DNA of 64,000 bases from Desertimonas sp963786985 (GTDB lineage: Bacteria; Actinomycetota; Acidimicrobiia; Acidimicrobiales; Ilumatobacteraceae). Location of the stretch: assembly GCA_963786985.1 (NCBI GenBank), contig CAWBBL010000018.1, positions 1-64,000 on the forward strand, written 5' to 3'. Below the pieces are notes generated by a model, which did no database searches, was not told the DNA's origin, and saw only the letters and a list, made by a program, of their open reading frames with translations. Below, one piece after another: positions 17,726 to 26,549 of the stretch (position 1 is the first letter of the stretch; every line of letters starts with the position of its first letter). A program made the translations under genes and the position numbers.

Positions 17726-19263
17726 ATTGCTCCCTGCTTCTGATGAGTTTCATTCGATGCGGCGAGCTGCTGGCGGCTCCAGAAATCCTGAAGTGCGTCA
17801 GCCAGCGCGCAATACGTGTCGTATCGGTAGTCGTAATGGGGCTTGATGTCTGGGTTCGGCTCGAAGCGGCGCCGGATCCGGGTCATGCGCCCGACGGCTT
17901 CCTCGTAACCGGCAAAGAGACCTACGCCGATGCCTGCGCCGAGGGCGGCGCCGAGAGCGCCGGTTTCGTCCGCTTCGGCGAGCCTGATCGGCATGCCGAG
18001 ACAATCGGCGAACATCTGTGGCCACAGCTCGCTGCGCGCGCCGCCCCCGGCGAGGGTGGCCTCGTCGAACGTCGCGCCAGCGTCGCGCAGCACCTCGATG
18101 TGCCGGCGGTGCTCGAACACGACACCTTCGAACAAGGACCGTAGGAGATGGCCTTCGCCGTGCCAGCTCGCCAGCCCGTAGAAGCCGGCTCGGTCCGACG
18201 CGCCGCGCGACGAGCCGTACAGAAACGGATGAAAGTAGGGGTCGTCGAGCCGAGGATTGATGTCTGCGAGGCGTTGGTGGCAGAAGCCGAATGGATCGTC
18301 GTGGTGGCCGCCGCGCTCGACGAGTTCGCGGACGTACCATTCCAGATGCGAGGCCGAGGTGGCGCTGCTGTCGATGTTCATGTAGCGGCCGGGCCCGAAG
18401 GCGGAGACCATCAGGAGGGCACGGTTAACCACCGGTTCGCTCGAGACAAATTGGTTGATTGACCAGGTTCCGGCGATGATCGAGGCGGCGCCGGGTGCGA
18501 CGACGCCGGAACCCAGTCCACTGGCAACGACGTCGAAGAAGCCGCCAACAACGGGGGTCCCCTCCGCCAGTCCGGTTTGCTTTGCGGACACTTGTGTCAC
18601 TCGTCCGGCGACTTCGACAGGGTCGATCAGTGACGGCAAAAGACGATGCAGGCCTTGCAGGCCGTAGAGCGCGAGTAGATCGTCGTCGTAACGGCGCTCA
18701 GGCATTCGCAACAGACCGCAGCCTGACATGTCGGAAATATCACTAACTTTGCGCCCCGTCAGCTTGAAGGTGATGTAGTCCTTGCACATGAGCAGGGTGC
18801 CGGCCCGATCCAGTAACGCCGGACGGTGACGGCGCATCCAGCACAGGAGCACCGGTGTCTGCGATGGCCACGGCTCCTGCAGGCAGGTTGCGTGGAAGTG
18901 GTCGCCGTGCTCAGTGGCTAGCTGCTCGGCCAGCTCGGCGGCGCGCGTGTCGAGTGACTGGATTCCGATCAGCGGCTTGTCGTCCCGGTCGAGCAGATAG
19001 AGGCCGTTGCCGTGTCCTGCGCATCCCATCGCGGCAATTTGTTTGGGGTCGATGGCGGAGTCCGCGATGCAGCGGCGGATCGCCTCGCTGGCATTTCGCC
19101 ACAGCTCCGTGAGGTCCCGTTCGACGTGTCCCGGCTCGGGTGTTGTCGATTGCCCGTCGATGGCGCAGGCTGAGACTTGCCGCCCTTCCAGGTCGAAGAG
19201 CACCGCCTTGATGACTGTGTTGCCAGCGTCCAGTCCGAGCAGGAAGCGTGCGGACTCAGCCAT
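17722..19263 (-). CDS. FGGY-family carbohydrate kinase (LyxK/EryA-like)
   Basis: The protein has 513 residues. It begins with the ASKHA phosphate-1 loop (LLGLDAGNTVIKAVLFD), has GCAGHGNGLYLLD and SLDTRAAELA, the conserved GTPVVGGFFDVVASGLGSG substrate/ATP region, FHPFLYGSSRGA, and the adenosine loop TLAGGGARSELWPQMFAD followed by ETGALGAAL. This is a complete FGGY kinase. Family members phosphorylate xylulose, glycerol, erythritol, L-xylulose and autoinducer-2 (LsrK). The pattern looks closest to L-xylulose/erythritol-type kinases, though specificity cannot be read from sequence. It overlaps the aldolase gene by 8 bases and the GMC gene by 4, so tight translational coupling is likely. Confidence 0.88.
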   Translation of the reverse strand: MAESARFLLGLDAGNTVIKAVLFDLEGRQVSACAIDGQSTTPEPGHVERDLTELWRNASEAIRRCIADSAIDPKQIAAMGCAGHGNGLYLLDRDDKPLIGIQSLDTRAAELAEQLATEHGDHFHATCLQEPWPSQTPVLLCWMRRHRPALLDRAGTLLMCKDYITFKLTGRKVSDISDMSGCGLLRMPERRYDDDLLALYGLQGLHRLLPSLIDPVEVAGRVTQVSAKQTGLAEGTPVVGGFFDVVASGLGSGVVAPGAASIIAGTWSINQFVSSEPVVNRALLMVSAFGPGRYMNIDSSATSASHLEWYVRELVERGGHHDDPFGFCHQRLADINPRLDDPYFHPFLYGSSRGASDRAGFYGLASWHGEGHLLRSLFEGVVFEHRRHIEVLRDAGATFDEATLAGGGARSELWPQMFADCLGMPIRLAEADETGALGAALGAGIGVGLFAGYEEAVGRMTRIRRRFEPNPDIKPHYDYRYDTYCALADALQDFWSRQQLAASNETHQKQGAI

Positions 19264-20098
19264 CGTTGTAGATGTCCCACGCTTCCTCGCCCGATGCGTC
19301 CCGATGGATGATTGCCATCAATGCGTTGACGACTGCCTTTGGATTGTCGTGCTGGTAGATGTTGCGGCCATACACCATGCCCACGGCGCCCTGCGCCATC
19401 AGTGTCGACGATCTAATCAGCACCGACTTGAGGTCCTCCCTGCCGCCGCCGCGCACGAGAACCGGCACTCTGGCGGCTTCTACAACCCGATGGAAGTCCG
19501 CAGGGTTATCGGTCGGATCGGCCTTGATGATGTCGGCTCCCATCTCGCTTGCGAGCCGAACCAGTGTCACGATCTTGTCGGCATCACCATCGACCTGATA
19601 GCCGCCTCGCCCCTCATTTGGCAGCATCACAAGCGGCTCGATCATGAGCGGCATTCCATATCTGCGGCAGGAAGCTCGCACCCGGCTGATATTTTCGACG
19701 CATTGCCGGAACAGCTCAGGCTCGTCTGGCAGCATGAAGAGGTTGACCACCACGCACGCCGCATCCATCTCTAGCGCACCGATGATCGGTTCGTCGTGGT
19801 TTTGCAACATCGACCACATCACCCGGTGGCGTTGCATATTGTACGGATTGCCCATGTCAATGCGCATCACAAGGGCCGGCTTCTCCCTCCCGGGCTGACT
19901 TTGTAGCAGGTCGGCTTGGCCATAAGACATCTGAATCGCGTCGGGTTTCGCGTCGATTAACATGTCTACGACGCGGCGCATGTCTTCCAATCCAACGAGA
20001 AAGCTCGGTTCGTTACAAACCCCGTGGTCAATGGCGACATCGAGGCAACCACCGTCTGTGAACATGCGGTTGACTCTGGCGGTGGTGGTCAGATGCAC
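19256..20098 (-). CDS. class I aldolase, LsrF/DeoC-FbaB-like
   Basis: The protein has 280 residues from ATG 20098. The start CLDVAIDHGVCNEP matches the D-H-G motif of FbaB/LsrF-type Schiff-base aldolases. Later come MIEPLVMLPNEG, the Schiff-base Lys region ADIIKADPTDN and the phosphate-binding VLVRGGGREDLKSVL with GAVGMVYGRNIYQ. Family role: reversible aldol or thiolytic cleavage of a phosphorylated ketose; LsrF acts on phospho-AI-2 products. In this operon it sits between a GlpD-like dehydrogenase and an FGGY kinase, so the likely substrate is a ketose phosphate made by those two. It overlaps both neighbours (10 and 8 bases). Confidence 0.85.
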   Translation of the reverse strand: MHLTTTARVNRMFTDGGCLDVAIDHGVCNEPSFLVGLEDMRRVVDMLIDAKPDAIQMSYGQADLLQSQPGREKPALVMRIDMGNPYNMQRHRVMWSMLQNHDEPIIGALEMDAACVVVNLFMLPDEPELFRQCVENISRVRASCRRYGMPLMIEPLVMLPNEGRGGYQVDGDADKIVTLVRLASEMGADIIKADPTDNPADFHRVVEAARVPVLVRGGGREDLKSVLIRSSTLMAQGAVGMVYGRNIYQHDNPKAVVNALMAIIHRDASGEEAWDIYNDG

Positions 20099-21867
20099 TG
20101 CGGCGTTCTTTCTGTTGTACGTTGGTCCAGCGTGCGGCGATCGACGCCGTGATAGTTCTCAAGGTCTGCGACGAGCTCCTCGATCTCGGCGCGACGGCGC
20201 GCCTCGTCCCAGCCGAGTTCACGGCCGGCGACGGATGCGATGGCCTCGGTAAGCGCGGCGTCGATCGTGCCGGTGATCGCCAGCGTCGTGCGGCGCAGGA
20301 TCAAGTCGCCGAGGCGCACCACGTATTCCTGCCGCGTGAGGAATGCGATCTCCGCGACGGTCAGTTCGGTGCCGACGCCGAGCGGCCGGTCGTCGGGGCG
20401 CTGCGCGCAGAACGCCATGACCTCGGTCGCACGCGTCCCGTAGGTGTCGGAGAGATGCGCGGCACGCGCTGCCGTAACACCGAATGTGCGCACCAGTTCC
20501 GTCTCGATCGCCGACCTCTCGGAGTAGTTTTGACCTCCTCCGATGGCCAGATCGAACGTCCCGGTCGTGCGCTGTCGTCCGAGCTCCACCAATACGGCAT
20601 CCGTCGTGTGTTCGGCGAAGGCTCGGAACGTCGTCCACTTTCCGCCAATCATGCAGAAATGTGGAACCATCGCATCGATTCGCTGCAGGAAATGCCCGCG
20701 CGACATGCGTCCCGTGATGTCGTGGTCGCTCCTCGCCAGCGGACGAATGCCGCTGAACGAATAGACGACCTGGTCGACGGACACCTCGATGGTCGGGAAG
20801 ACGAGCCGCAGCGACCCGAGAATGTAGTCGCGCTCATCGTCTTCGCACCGCACTCGCTCTGTGCTTTCAACCTTAATATCTGTGGAGCCGGCCAGCACCT
20901 TTCCCAGGTACGCAAACACAATGCAGACTCGGCCGTCGGAGTTGCCGAAGTACACCATGTGCCCGTTGAGCGCTTCATACAGCTCGCGATTGTCAAGGAC
21001 GAGATGCGAGCCTTTGGTGCCCGTGATCAGCCGTTCCGGGGCGTCGGCGCGGTCCACCAGCTCGGCGAGCGAGTCGTCCAGCCAGGCACCCGTGGCGTTG
21101 ACAACCGCTCTCGCCGTCACCGGATATCGTTCGCCGGTCTCTCGATCGGTCACGAAGAACTCGCCTCGGTGAGCAGCGATCTCGGCATGGTTGAGCGCCA
21201 CGGCGGTCTCCGTCGAGCGTCGTGTATCGAGGAGCAGTTCGATGCCGAGCCGTTCGGGGTGGCTGATCCAGGCGTCGTAGTAGACGGCGGAGAACCGCAC
21301 TTTGGGCGACAGCTTCGGCCAATGCCGGCGAGTGTCGCGAGAGTTGAGGAAGCGGTGCCGCGGCAGCAGACGACGCTTGCGACTGACCCAGTCATAGATG
21401 CTGAGACCGATCTTCACCGGAAGCGCGCCGCGATTGGCGGGCCGGCTCGACCGACCGAGAAAGTTCGCCATCCCGTTCATGAGCCCCGAGAACACCGAGG
21501 TAAGCGGGATCGTTGTTGGCAGCGGTCTCACCAAGTGGGGTGCGTTGCGCAGCAGCGCATCGCGTTCCCTGAGGGATTCGCGCACAAGGTCGAACTCGCC
21601 GTTCTCCAGATATCGCAATCCGCCGTGAATCATTCGCGAAGGTGCGGCGCTGCAACCGGAGCAGAAGTCGTTGCGCTCCACGAGGAGCACACGCAGCCCT
21701 TGCAGCGCCAGTTCCCGGAACACGCCGATCCCGTTGATGCCGCCACCTACGACGATGACGTCGAAGGCACCGTCCTCGCGGACCGCTGCGAAACTCTCGG
21801 CCCTGGGTTCGGGAATTGCTCTCCTCACACCCGCCCGCGGAGGCGGTGTTCGGTTCGGGTCGACCAT
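20089..21867 (-). CDS. FAD-dependent glycerol-3-phosphate dehydrogenase family (GlpD/EryB-like)
   Basis: The protein has 592 residues from ATG 21867. The FAD motif VIVVGGGINGIGVFREL follows a 35-residue leader. FCSGCSAAPSRMIHGGLRYL matches the GlpD S-x-x-S-x-x-H-G-G-x-R-Y-L signature. The substrate-site segments NATGAWLDD and GIRPLARSD, and a GKWTTFRAFAE tail, are present. The C-terminal helical domain (about residues 400-560) is of the GlpD type. GlpD oxidises glycerol 3-phosphate to DHAP and feeds electrons to quinone; homologues in rhizobial erythritol loci (EryB) oxidise erythritol phosphate. Given the adjoining kinase and aldolase, a polyol-phosphate substrate other than glycerol 3-phosphate is plausible. 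Confidence 0.85.
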   Translation of the reverse strand: MVDPNRTPPPRAGVRRAIPEPRAESFAAVREDGAFDVIVVGGGINGIGVFRELALQGLRVLLVERNDFCSGCSAAPSRMIHGGLRYLENGEFDLVRESLRERDALLRNAPHLVRPLPTTIPLTSVFSGLMNGMANFLGRSSRPANRGALPVKIGLSIYDWVSRKRRLLPRHRFLNSRDTRRHWPKLSPKVRFSAVYYDAWISHPERLGIELLLDTRRSTETAVALNHAEIAAHRGEFFVTDRETGERYPVTARAVVNATGAWLDDSLAELVDRADAPERLITGTKGSHLVLDNRELYEALNGHMVYFGNSDGRVCIVFAYLGKVLAGSTDIKVESTERVRCEDDERDYILGSLRLVFPTIEVSVDQVVYSFSGIRPLARSDHDITGRMSRGHFLQRIDAMVPHFCMIGGKWTTFRAFAEHTTDAVLVELGRQRTTGTFDLAIGGGQNYSERSAIETELVRTFGVTAARAAHLSDTYGTRATEVMAFCAQRPDDRPLGVGTELTVAEIAFLTRQEYVVRLGDLILRRTTLAITGTIDAALTEAIASVAGRELGWDEARRRAEIEELVADLENYHGVDRRTLDQRTTERTPQCI

Positions 21868-21877
21868 CGGGTCCGTC

Positions 21878-22873
21878 TCAGGCGTCGAGGTTCGTCAGAT
21901 GGGTCGTCACGGCATCGCTCATCGCGTCGACCTCGTCGGTCGACAAGCGGATCCGTCCCGCCATGGCGTTCTCACGCGCCTGATGGGGATTGCGCGCGCC
22001 GCACAGCGCGAAGGTGATCCCGGGCTGCCGCAGCGTCCAGGCGATCACCACCTGCGCCTTGGTCGCCCCATGCCCTTCGGCTACCGGGGCGATCGCCTCC
22101 ATGAGGCGGTCCACTCTCGCCCGGTTGGCGGGGGAGAAGAGGGGATGGTCCCTTCGCTGGTCGTCGCCGGAGAACGTCCGCTCGGGCCCCACCGTGCCCG
22201 AGAGGAGCCCGAGCGCCAGCGAGGAGTAGCTCAGCGTCGAGATGCCGCCCTCGGCCACGATGGGCAGCAGCGTCGTCTCGATGTCGCGCTTGACCATCGA
22301 GTACTCCTCTTGGATCGCGTCGAGCGCCCCAGTCGCCGCATAGCTTCGCAGGTCGCCCTCGGACAGGTTGCTCGCCCCGATCGAGTTGATCTTGCCCTGG
22401 TCCTTGAGCATGACGAGCGTTTCGATCGTTTCCTCGAGCGGCGTCGTCGGATCCTGCCAGTGCGTGATGTAGAGATCGATGTGGTCCGTGCCGAGGCGCC
22501 TCAGGCTCTGCTCGACCTCGTGGACGATCGACTCCCTGCCGAGGTATCGATGCACCGGCCCGCTGTCGTAGTCGAAGAAGCGATTGCCCTGACGTGTGTG
22601 CCAGACGAGGCCGCACTTGGTCGCCAGCACAACCTTGTCGCGGCGTCCCCTGATCGCTTTGCCCACAATCTCCTCCGCAAGGCCCTGGCCGTAGGCCGGA
22701 GCGGTGTCGACCAGCGAGACACCCTCGTCGAGCGAGGCCTGGACGGCAGCGACGGAATCCGCTTCGTCCGTGCCGCCCCACATCCAGCCGCCGATGGCCC
22801 AGGTGCCGAGGCCGACGACCGAGGCCTCGATCGTCGACGAACCGATGGAGCGGGTGGGCATTTCAGGAGACAT
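21878..22873 (-). CDS. aldo/keto reductase
   Basis: The start is ATG 22873 (MSPEMPTRSIGSSTIEASVV), overlapping the regulator stop by 11 bases, and gives 331 residues. The longer frame from 22927 is inside the regulator gene. The AKR tetrad is complete: Asp in LVDTAPAYGQG with Tyr four residues on, Lys in LATKCGL, His in ITHWQDP. The NADPH-binding C-terminal region (CGARNPHQARENA) is present. Members of this subgroup reduce or oxidise sugar aldehydes, and some act on glyceraldehyde 3-phosphate or pyridoxal. Inside the operon it likely interconverts an aldose or aldehyde intermediate and its alcohol. Confidence 0.85.
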   Translation of the reverse strand: MSPEMPTRSIGSSTIEASVVGLGTWAIGGWMWGGTDEADSVAAVQASLDEGVSLVDTAPAYGQGLAEEIVGKAIRGRRDKVVLATKCGLVWHTRQGNRFFDYDSGPVHRYLGRESIVHEVEQSLRRLGTDHIDLYITHWQDPTTPLEETIETLVMLKDQGKINSIGASNLSEGDLRSYAATGALDAIQEEYSMVKRDIETTLLPIVAEGGISTLSYSSLALGLLSGTVGPERTFSGDDQRRDHPLFSPANRARVDRLMEAIAPVAEGHGATKAQVVIAWTLRQPGITFALCGARNPHQARENAMAGRIRLSTDEVDAMSDAVTTHLTNLDA

Positions 22874-23843
22874 GTTTGACCTGTCCGACTGACTTGAGCA
22901 CCGATGACGCCGTTTCCTCGTCGACAATCAAAGAGCTGATCAGGCCACCGGCTAGCGCGGCCCGGATGGGCTGGACCTTCTCCGGCCCCGCCGCCACGCC
23001 GATTGTGTTCGGGCACTTCGACAGTTCGTCCGGACTGAGCGCCACGAGTCGCGAATTGAGCGGAGAGTCCGCCACGGTTCCATCGTCGCGAATGAGGTGG
23101 GCGAGAAACTCGCCGCACGCTCCCCCGCTGAGCAGTAGTTCGCGCTCCGGATTGGGAGCGGGCACGAGGTCGTAGTAGCTGGAGCCGGGGGTCAGGATCG
23201 AGCCAATGCCGACGAGCGCCATCTGCGCGCTGCGCGCTAAGTCGAGGACTTCGCGGATTGAGCCGACCTCCATCAGCGTGTTCCGCTGCTCACGACTCTC
23301 CGCGAACAGCGGCGCGTGCAGCAGCATCGTGGAGCCGCCGAGCCTGTCGGCAAGTTGCGTGGCGAGATGGTTGACGTCCGTGTAGTACTTGCCCTGCACC
23401 CCGCCCGTCAGCGGCACCACAGTGACGTCGAACGTGTGGTCCGGCGTGAGGCTCGCGACGACGGCGCTCATCGCTTTCCCGCCTGTGATCGCGATCACGT
23501 CGCCGTCGCGGATCGTTTCCAGCAGCTCGTTGGCGGCGGCGCGGCCGACCAGCTGCAGGTTGGTGTCTGGGTTCCCCGGCACCGTCGGCGTCACCACTGC
23601 CTTGGCGAGCCCGGTCGCCTCGATCAGCCTGCTTTCGACGTCGACCAGCCGTTGGAACGGGCTCTCGATCGACGTCTTGACCATGCCGAGCTCGCGCCCC
23701 CGTCTGATCAGCCGGTTGACTTTGGAGGGTGAAAGGTTCAGCCGCGCGGCGATGTCCGACTGCTTCATCTCCTCGATGAAGTGCAACGTCAGAACCGTGT
23801 AGATCTGGCGGATCGTCTCGAATTCGTCGTTGCTTTCAGCCAT
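22863..23843 (-). CDS. SorC/DeoR-type transcriptional regulator (sugar-binding, LsrR/EryD-like)
   Basis: The protein has 326 residues. Residues about 10-55 form a helix-turn-helix (EEMKQSDIAARLNLSPSKVN, then RLIRRGRELGMV). Residues 60-320 are the SorC sugar-phosphate effector domain, with AITGGKAMSAVV, LTGGVQGKYYTDVNHLA, GIGSIL and SPDELSKCPNTIGVAAGPEK. Family role: repressor or activator that responds to a phosphorylated sugar produced by the pathway it controls (as LsrR and EryD do). It is encoded inside the operon, overlapping the permease by 8 bases, which implies autoregulation. A good operator candidate is the dyad at 27662-27694 ahead of the first gene. Confidence 0.88.
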   Translation of the reverse strand: MAESNDEFETIRQIYTVLTLHFIEEMKQSDIAARLNLSPSKVNRLIRRGRELGMVKTSIESPFQRLVDVESRLIEATGLAKAVVTPTVPGNPDTNLQLVGRAAANELLETIRDGDVIAITGGKAMSAVVASLTPDHTFDVTVVPLTGGVQGKYYTDVNHLATQLADRLGGSTMLLHAPLFAESREQRNTLMEVGSIREVLDLARSAQMALVGIGSILTPGSSYYDLVPAPNPERELLLSGGACGEFLAHLIRDDGTVADSPLNSRLVALSPDELSKCPNTIGVAAGPEKVQPIRAALAGGLISSLIVDEETASSVLKSVGQVKHVS

Positions 23844-24867
23844 AGAGACGTCCGCGTCGCTTGGTCAAATAGTGGTCAATCGTGACCGCTGCCAGGAGGA
23901 TAGATCCTCGAATGATATCTTGCCAGTACACTGAAACGTCGAGTAGGGCAAGCGAGCTGGACACGATCGAGAGTAGAATGGTGCCCAGAATCGCGCCAAA
24001 GATCGTGCCCGATCCGCCTGATAAGCTCGCCCCGCCAATCACCGCTGCGGCGATTACATTCAGCTCCATCCCGATGCCGAACGTCGGCTGGGCGGAGCCG
24101 AAACGTGCCATGTAGATGATGCCGGCGACACCGCTGAGAGCCGAGCACAAGACCGTGGTCAGGAAGATGACACGCTTGGTGTTTATCCCGGAATAGGCGG
24201 CCGCCCTCTTGTTGCTGCCGGTGTAGAAAACTTTTCGGAACGCCGTCGTCCGGCGGAGCATGAAATCAAACGCAAGGGCGACCACCACGAGGGCGATGAC
24301 GACGATCGGGATGGCGCCGACCGAACCCTGGCCGATGAACTTGAAGTTCGACGGCAGCGAGAAGAGGCCCAGTGGCCGGCCGCCTGTGCCGAGCAGGCAC
24401 AGGCCGCGTGCGATCACCATCACGGCGAGCGACACGATGAAGTGGTGGAGGCCAACCCTGGTGACCAAGATTCCCATGAAGGCGCCGATCGCGACGCAGG
24501 CAGCAATGGCGATGCCCGACGATAACCACGGATCGACGCCTCTCAGGAAGAGCCACCCGGCGATCACCATCGCCAGCGCCGTCACCGATCCCACCGAAAG
24601 GTCGATTCCCCCGGAGATCAGCAGGATGGTCATGCCGACGACGACGATGCCTTCGACGGCGAAGGCCACGGCCATGGCCCGCATGTTCGTCCAGGTCAGA
24701 AAATGAGGCGACGCAAACGACATTCCGACGAACAGGATGAGGAGGACCAAGACCAGCCCGGTCTCGCGCATCTTAAGAAGGCGTTCGGCGTAGCGCGCCG
24801 GACCGCGCCGCGCGCTGCCTGCCCATTCAATGAGCGGGGACGCGCCGGCCATTGATTCCTCTGTCAT
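23836..24867 (-). CDS. sugar ABC transporter permease (RbsC-like)
   Basis: The protein has 343 residues from ATG 24867, whose ATGA overlaps the ATPase stop. It is strongly hydrophobic, with roughly nine to ten membrane segments (for example LVLVLLILFVGMSF, IVVVGMTILLISGGIDLSVG). It has the BPD_transp_2 signature region VGSVTALAMVIAGW and the EAA-like AAVIGGASLSGGSGTIFGAI loop that contacts the ATPase. Family role: membrane channel of ribose/xylose/AI-2/erythritol-type importers. It works with the ATPase (24864-26384) and binding protein (26550-27605) encoded upstream. Confidence 0.9.
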   Translation of the reverse strand: MTEESMAGASPLIEWAGSARRGPARYAERLLKMRETGLVLVLLILFVGMSFASPHFLTWTNMRAMAVAFAVEGIVVVGMTILLISGGIDLSVGSVTALAMVIAGWLFLRGVDPWLSSGIAIAACVAIGAFMGILVTRVGLHHFIVSLAVMVIARGLCLLGTGGRPLGLFSLPSNFKFIGQGSVGAIPIVVIALVVVALAFDFMLRRTTAFRKVFYTGSNKRAAAYSGINTKRVIFLTTVLCSALSGVAGIIYMARFGSAQPTFGIGMELNVIAAAVIGGASLSGGSGTIFGAILGTILLSIVSSSLALLDVSVYWQDIIRGSILLAAVTIDHYLTKRRGRLYG

Positions 24868-26384
24868 CGAACCGCCTCCTGCTGACGTTCGGAGACCGAG
24901 GCCAGATGCATGATGTTCTCTTCCGTCATGGCATCGCCTGACACCTCGCCGCTGATCTCGCCTTCCCGGATGACGACGACCCGGTCGCAGACGCCGATCA
25001 ACTCTGGTAGTTCGGACGAGATGACGATGATTCCGATGCCGTCGCGCGCGAGATTCCGCAAAATGGCATGGATCTCTGCCTTCGCCCCGACGTCGATGCC
25101 GCGCGTCGGCTCGTCCAGGAAGATCACCCGCGGGTTGACGGACAGCAGTTTGGTGAGGGCGACCTTCTGCTGGCTGCCCCCGGACAGCGAAGAGACGTTC
25201 TGGTCCGGGTGGCCATACTTGAGGTTGAGGTTGCGGCCAGCGCGCTCGGCCATCTGCCTCTCGAGGCGCCGGTTGATGATGCCGAAGCGCGAAACCTGGC
25301 AAAGGGACATCGCTGAGATGTTCGAGGCGATGGACATGTCGAGAAAGATGCCGTCTGCCTTGCGGTCTTCTGACAGGTAGACGATCCCCTCCGCGATGGA
25401 GTCCTGATAGTGCCGAAGGTTGAGGGGCCGCCCGTTTAGGCGCACCTGGCCGGACACGTCGCCCTCCAGCCGGCAGATGGCCTTGGCGATCTCGCTGCGT
25501 CCGGCGCCGATCAGTCCGGCGAGACCAAGGATCTCGCCGGCCTTCACCTCGAAAGAGATGTCGCGGAACCGCCGGCGCTCGGTCAGGCCGTGTACCGACA
25601 GGATCACGTCCGAAGATCGGTCTTCCTCGCGCTGTTTGTCCGGATACTGGCTGTTGAGGACGCGGCCGACCATCAAATTGACGAGTTCCGGCGGCGTCGT
25701 CTCGGAGACGTTGCGCGTGACGATGTGCTCGCCGTCACGGAAAACCGTGACTCTGTCGCAATGGTCGAAAATCTCCGCCAACCGGTGGGAGATGTAGATG
25801 ATCGAGATGCCGCGGGCGGCGAGCCTACGAGTGATGCCAAAAAGCGTGTGCGCCTCGCGCTCAGTCAGAGCGGCGGTGGGCTCGTCGAGGATCAGCACCC
25901 GGCAGTCGAGGGTCAGCGCCTTGGCGATTTCCACCAACTGCTGGTGGGAGATCGGCAAGTCACGCACCAGCGCTCTCGGGTCGACGTCGCCGAGTTCGCG
26001 GAGGACGTCGCCCGCCCGCCGCTCGAGCGCTGCGTAGTCCATCAGCCACGACCGGCTGGAGTTGGTGGCAGCCATAGAGATGTTCTCGGCCACCGTCACA
26101 TCCGGGCATAGTTCGATCTCCTGGTGGACGAATCCGATTCCCAGTTTCTGCGCTACGGCCGGCGACGTGATCTCGACCGGCCGGCCGTCGAACAGGATCT
26201 CGCCGCTGTCCGGGCGGACGATCCCGTCGATGATGTTCATCAAGGTCGATTTGCCGGCTCCGTTCTCGCCGGCGACGGCGTGGATCTCGCCTCTGCGCAA
26301 GTCGAAACTGACAGCCTTCAGCGCATGGGTCGGGCCGAACGACTTGCTGACGTTCCTGATCGTGAGGATCGTGTCGGATTCCAT
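24864..26384 (-). CDS. sugar ABC transporter ATP-binding protein with two ABC domains (RbsA-like)
   Basis: The start is taken at ATG 26384 (MESDTILTIRNVSKSFGPTH), giving 506 residues. The upstream part of the open frame (to 26534) is Pro/Ala-rich and not conserved. Domain 1 has Walker A GENGAGKSTLMNII, Q-loop GFVHQEIEL and Walker B RVLILDEPTAALTE. Domain 2 has the usual degenerate Walker A (GLIGAGRSEIAKAI), a full signature LSGGSQQKVALTKLL and Walker B VIFLDEPTRGIDVG. This double-ABC layout with an asymmetric second Walker A is typical of ribose/galactose-class importers. No clear ribosome-binding site precedes the start; 165 bases separate it from the binding-protein gene. Confidence 0.88.
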   Translation of the reverse strand: MESDTILTIRNVSKSFGPTHALKAVSFDLRRGEIHAVAGENGAGKSTLMNIIDGIVRPDSGEILFDGRPVEITSPAVAQKLGIGFVHQEIELCPDVTVAENISMAATNSSRSWLMDYAALERRAGDVLRELGDVDPRALVRDLPISHQQLVEIAKALTLDCRVLILDEPTAALTEREAHTLFGITRRLAARGISIIYISHRLAEIFDHCDRVTVFRDGEHIVTRNVSETTPPELVNLMVGRVLNSQYPDKQREEDRSSDVILSVHGLTERRRFRDISFEVKAGEILGLAGLIGAGRSEIAKAICRLEGDVSGQVRLNGRPLNLRHYQDSIAEGIVYLSEDRKADGIFLDMSIASNISAMSLCQVSRFGIINRRLERQMAERAGRNLNLKYGHPDQNVSSLSGGSQQKVALTKLLSVNPRVIFLDEPTRGIDVGAKAEIHAILRNLARDGIGIIVISSELPELIGVCDRVVVIREGEISGEVSGDAMTEENIMHLASVSERQQEAVR

Positions 26385-26549
26385 GTTCACGTTGACAGCC
26401 AGGCGCCGGGTCCGGACTGCGCTGCCCGCCTCTGCCGGCGGGCGGTCGACGACTGTGGCTTGTCGGTCGTCGACCGCTGCGTCCGCGGGCAGCGCTAGGG
26501 GCAGGTCAATCCGGGCGGCCCACCAGCCTCCCAAATTGACGCCAGACCT

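Noticed and set aside
20122..22017. 631-residue plus-strand open frame opposite the GlpD-like gene
   Set aside because: It is antisense to a gene with full family motifs, and its translation is Arg/His-rich without domains. High-GC antisense frames of this length are common here.
26385..26534. N-terminal extension of the sugar ABC ATPase
   Set aside because: The 50 extra residues precede the first conserved strand and look like untranslated leader. ATG 26384 gives standard length.
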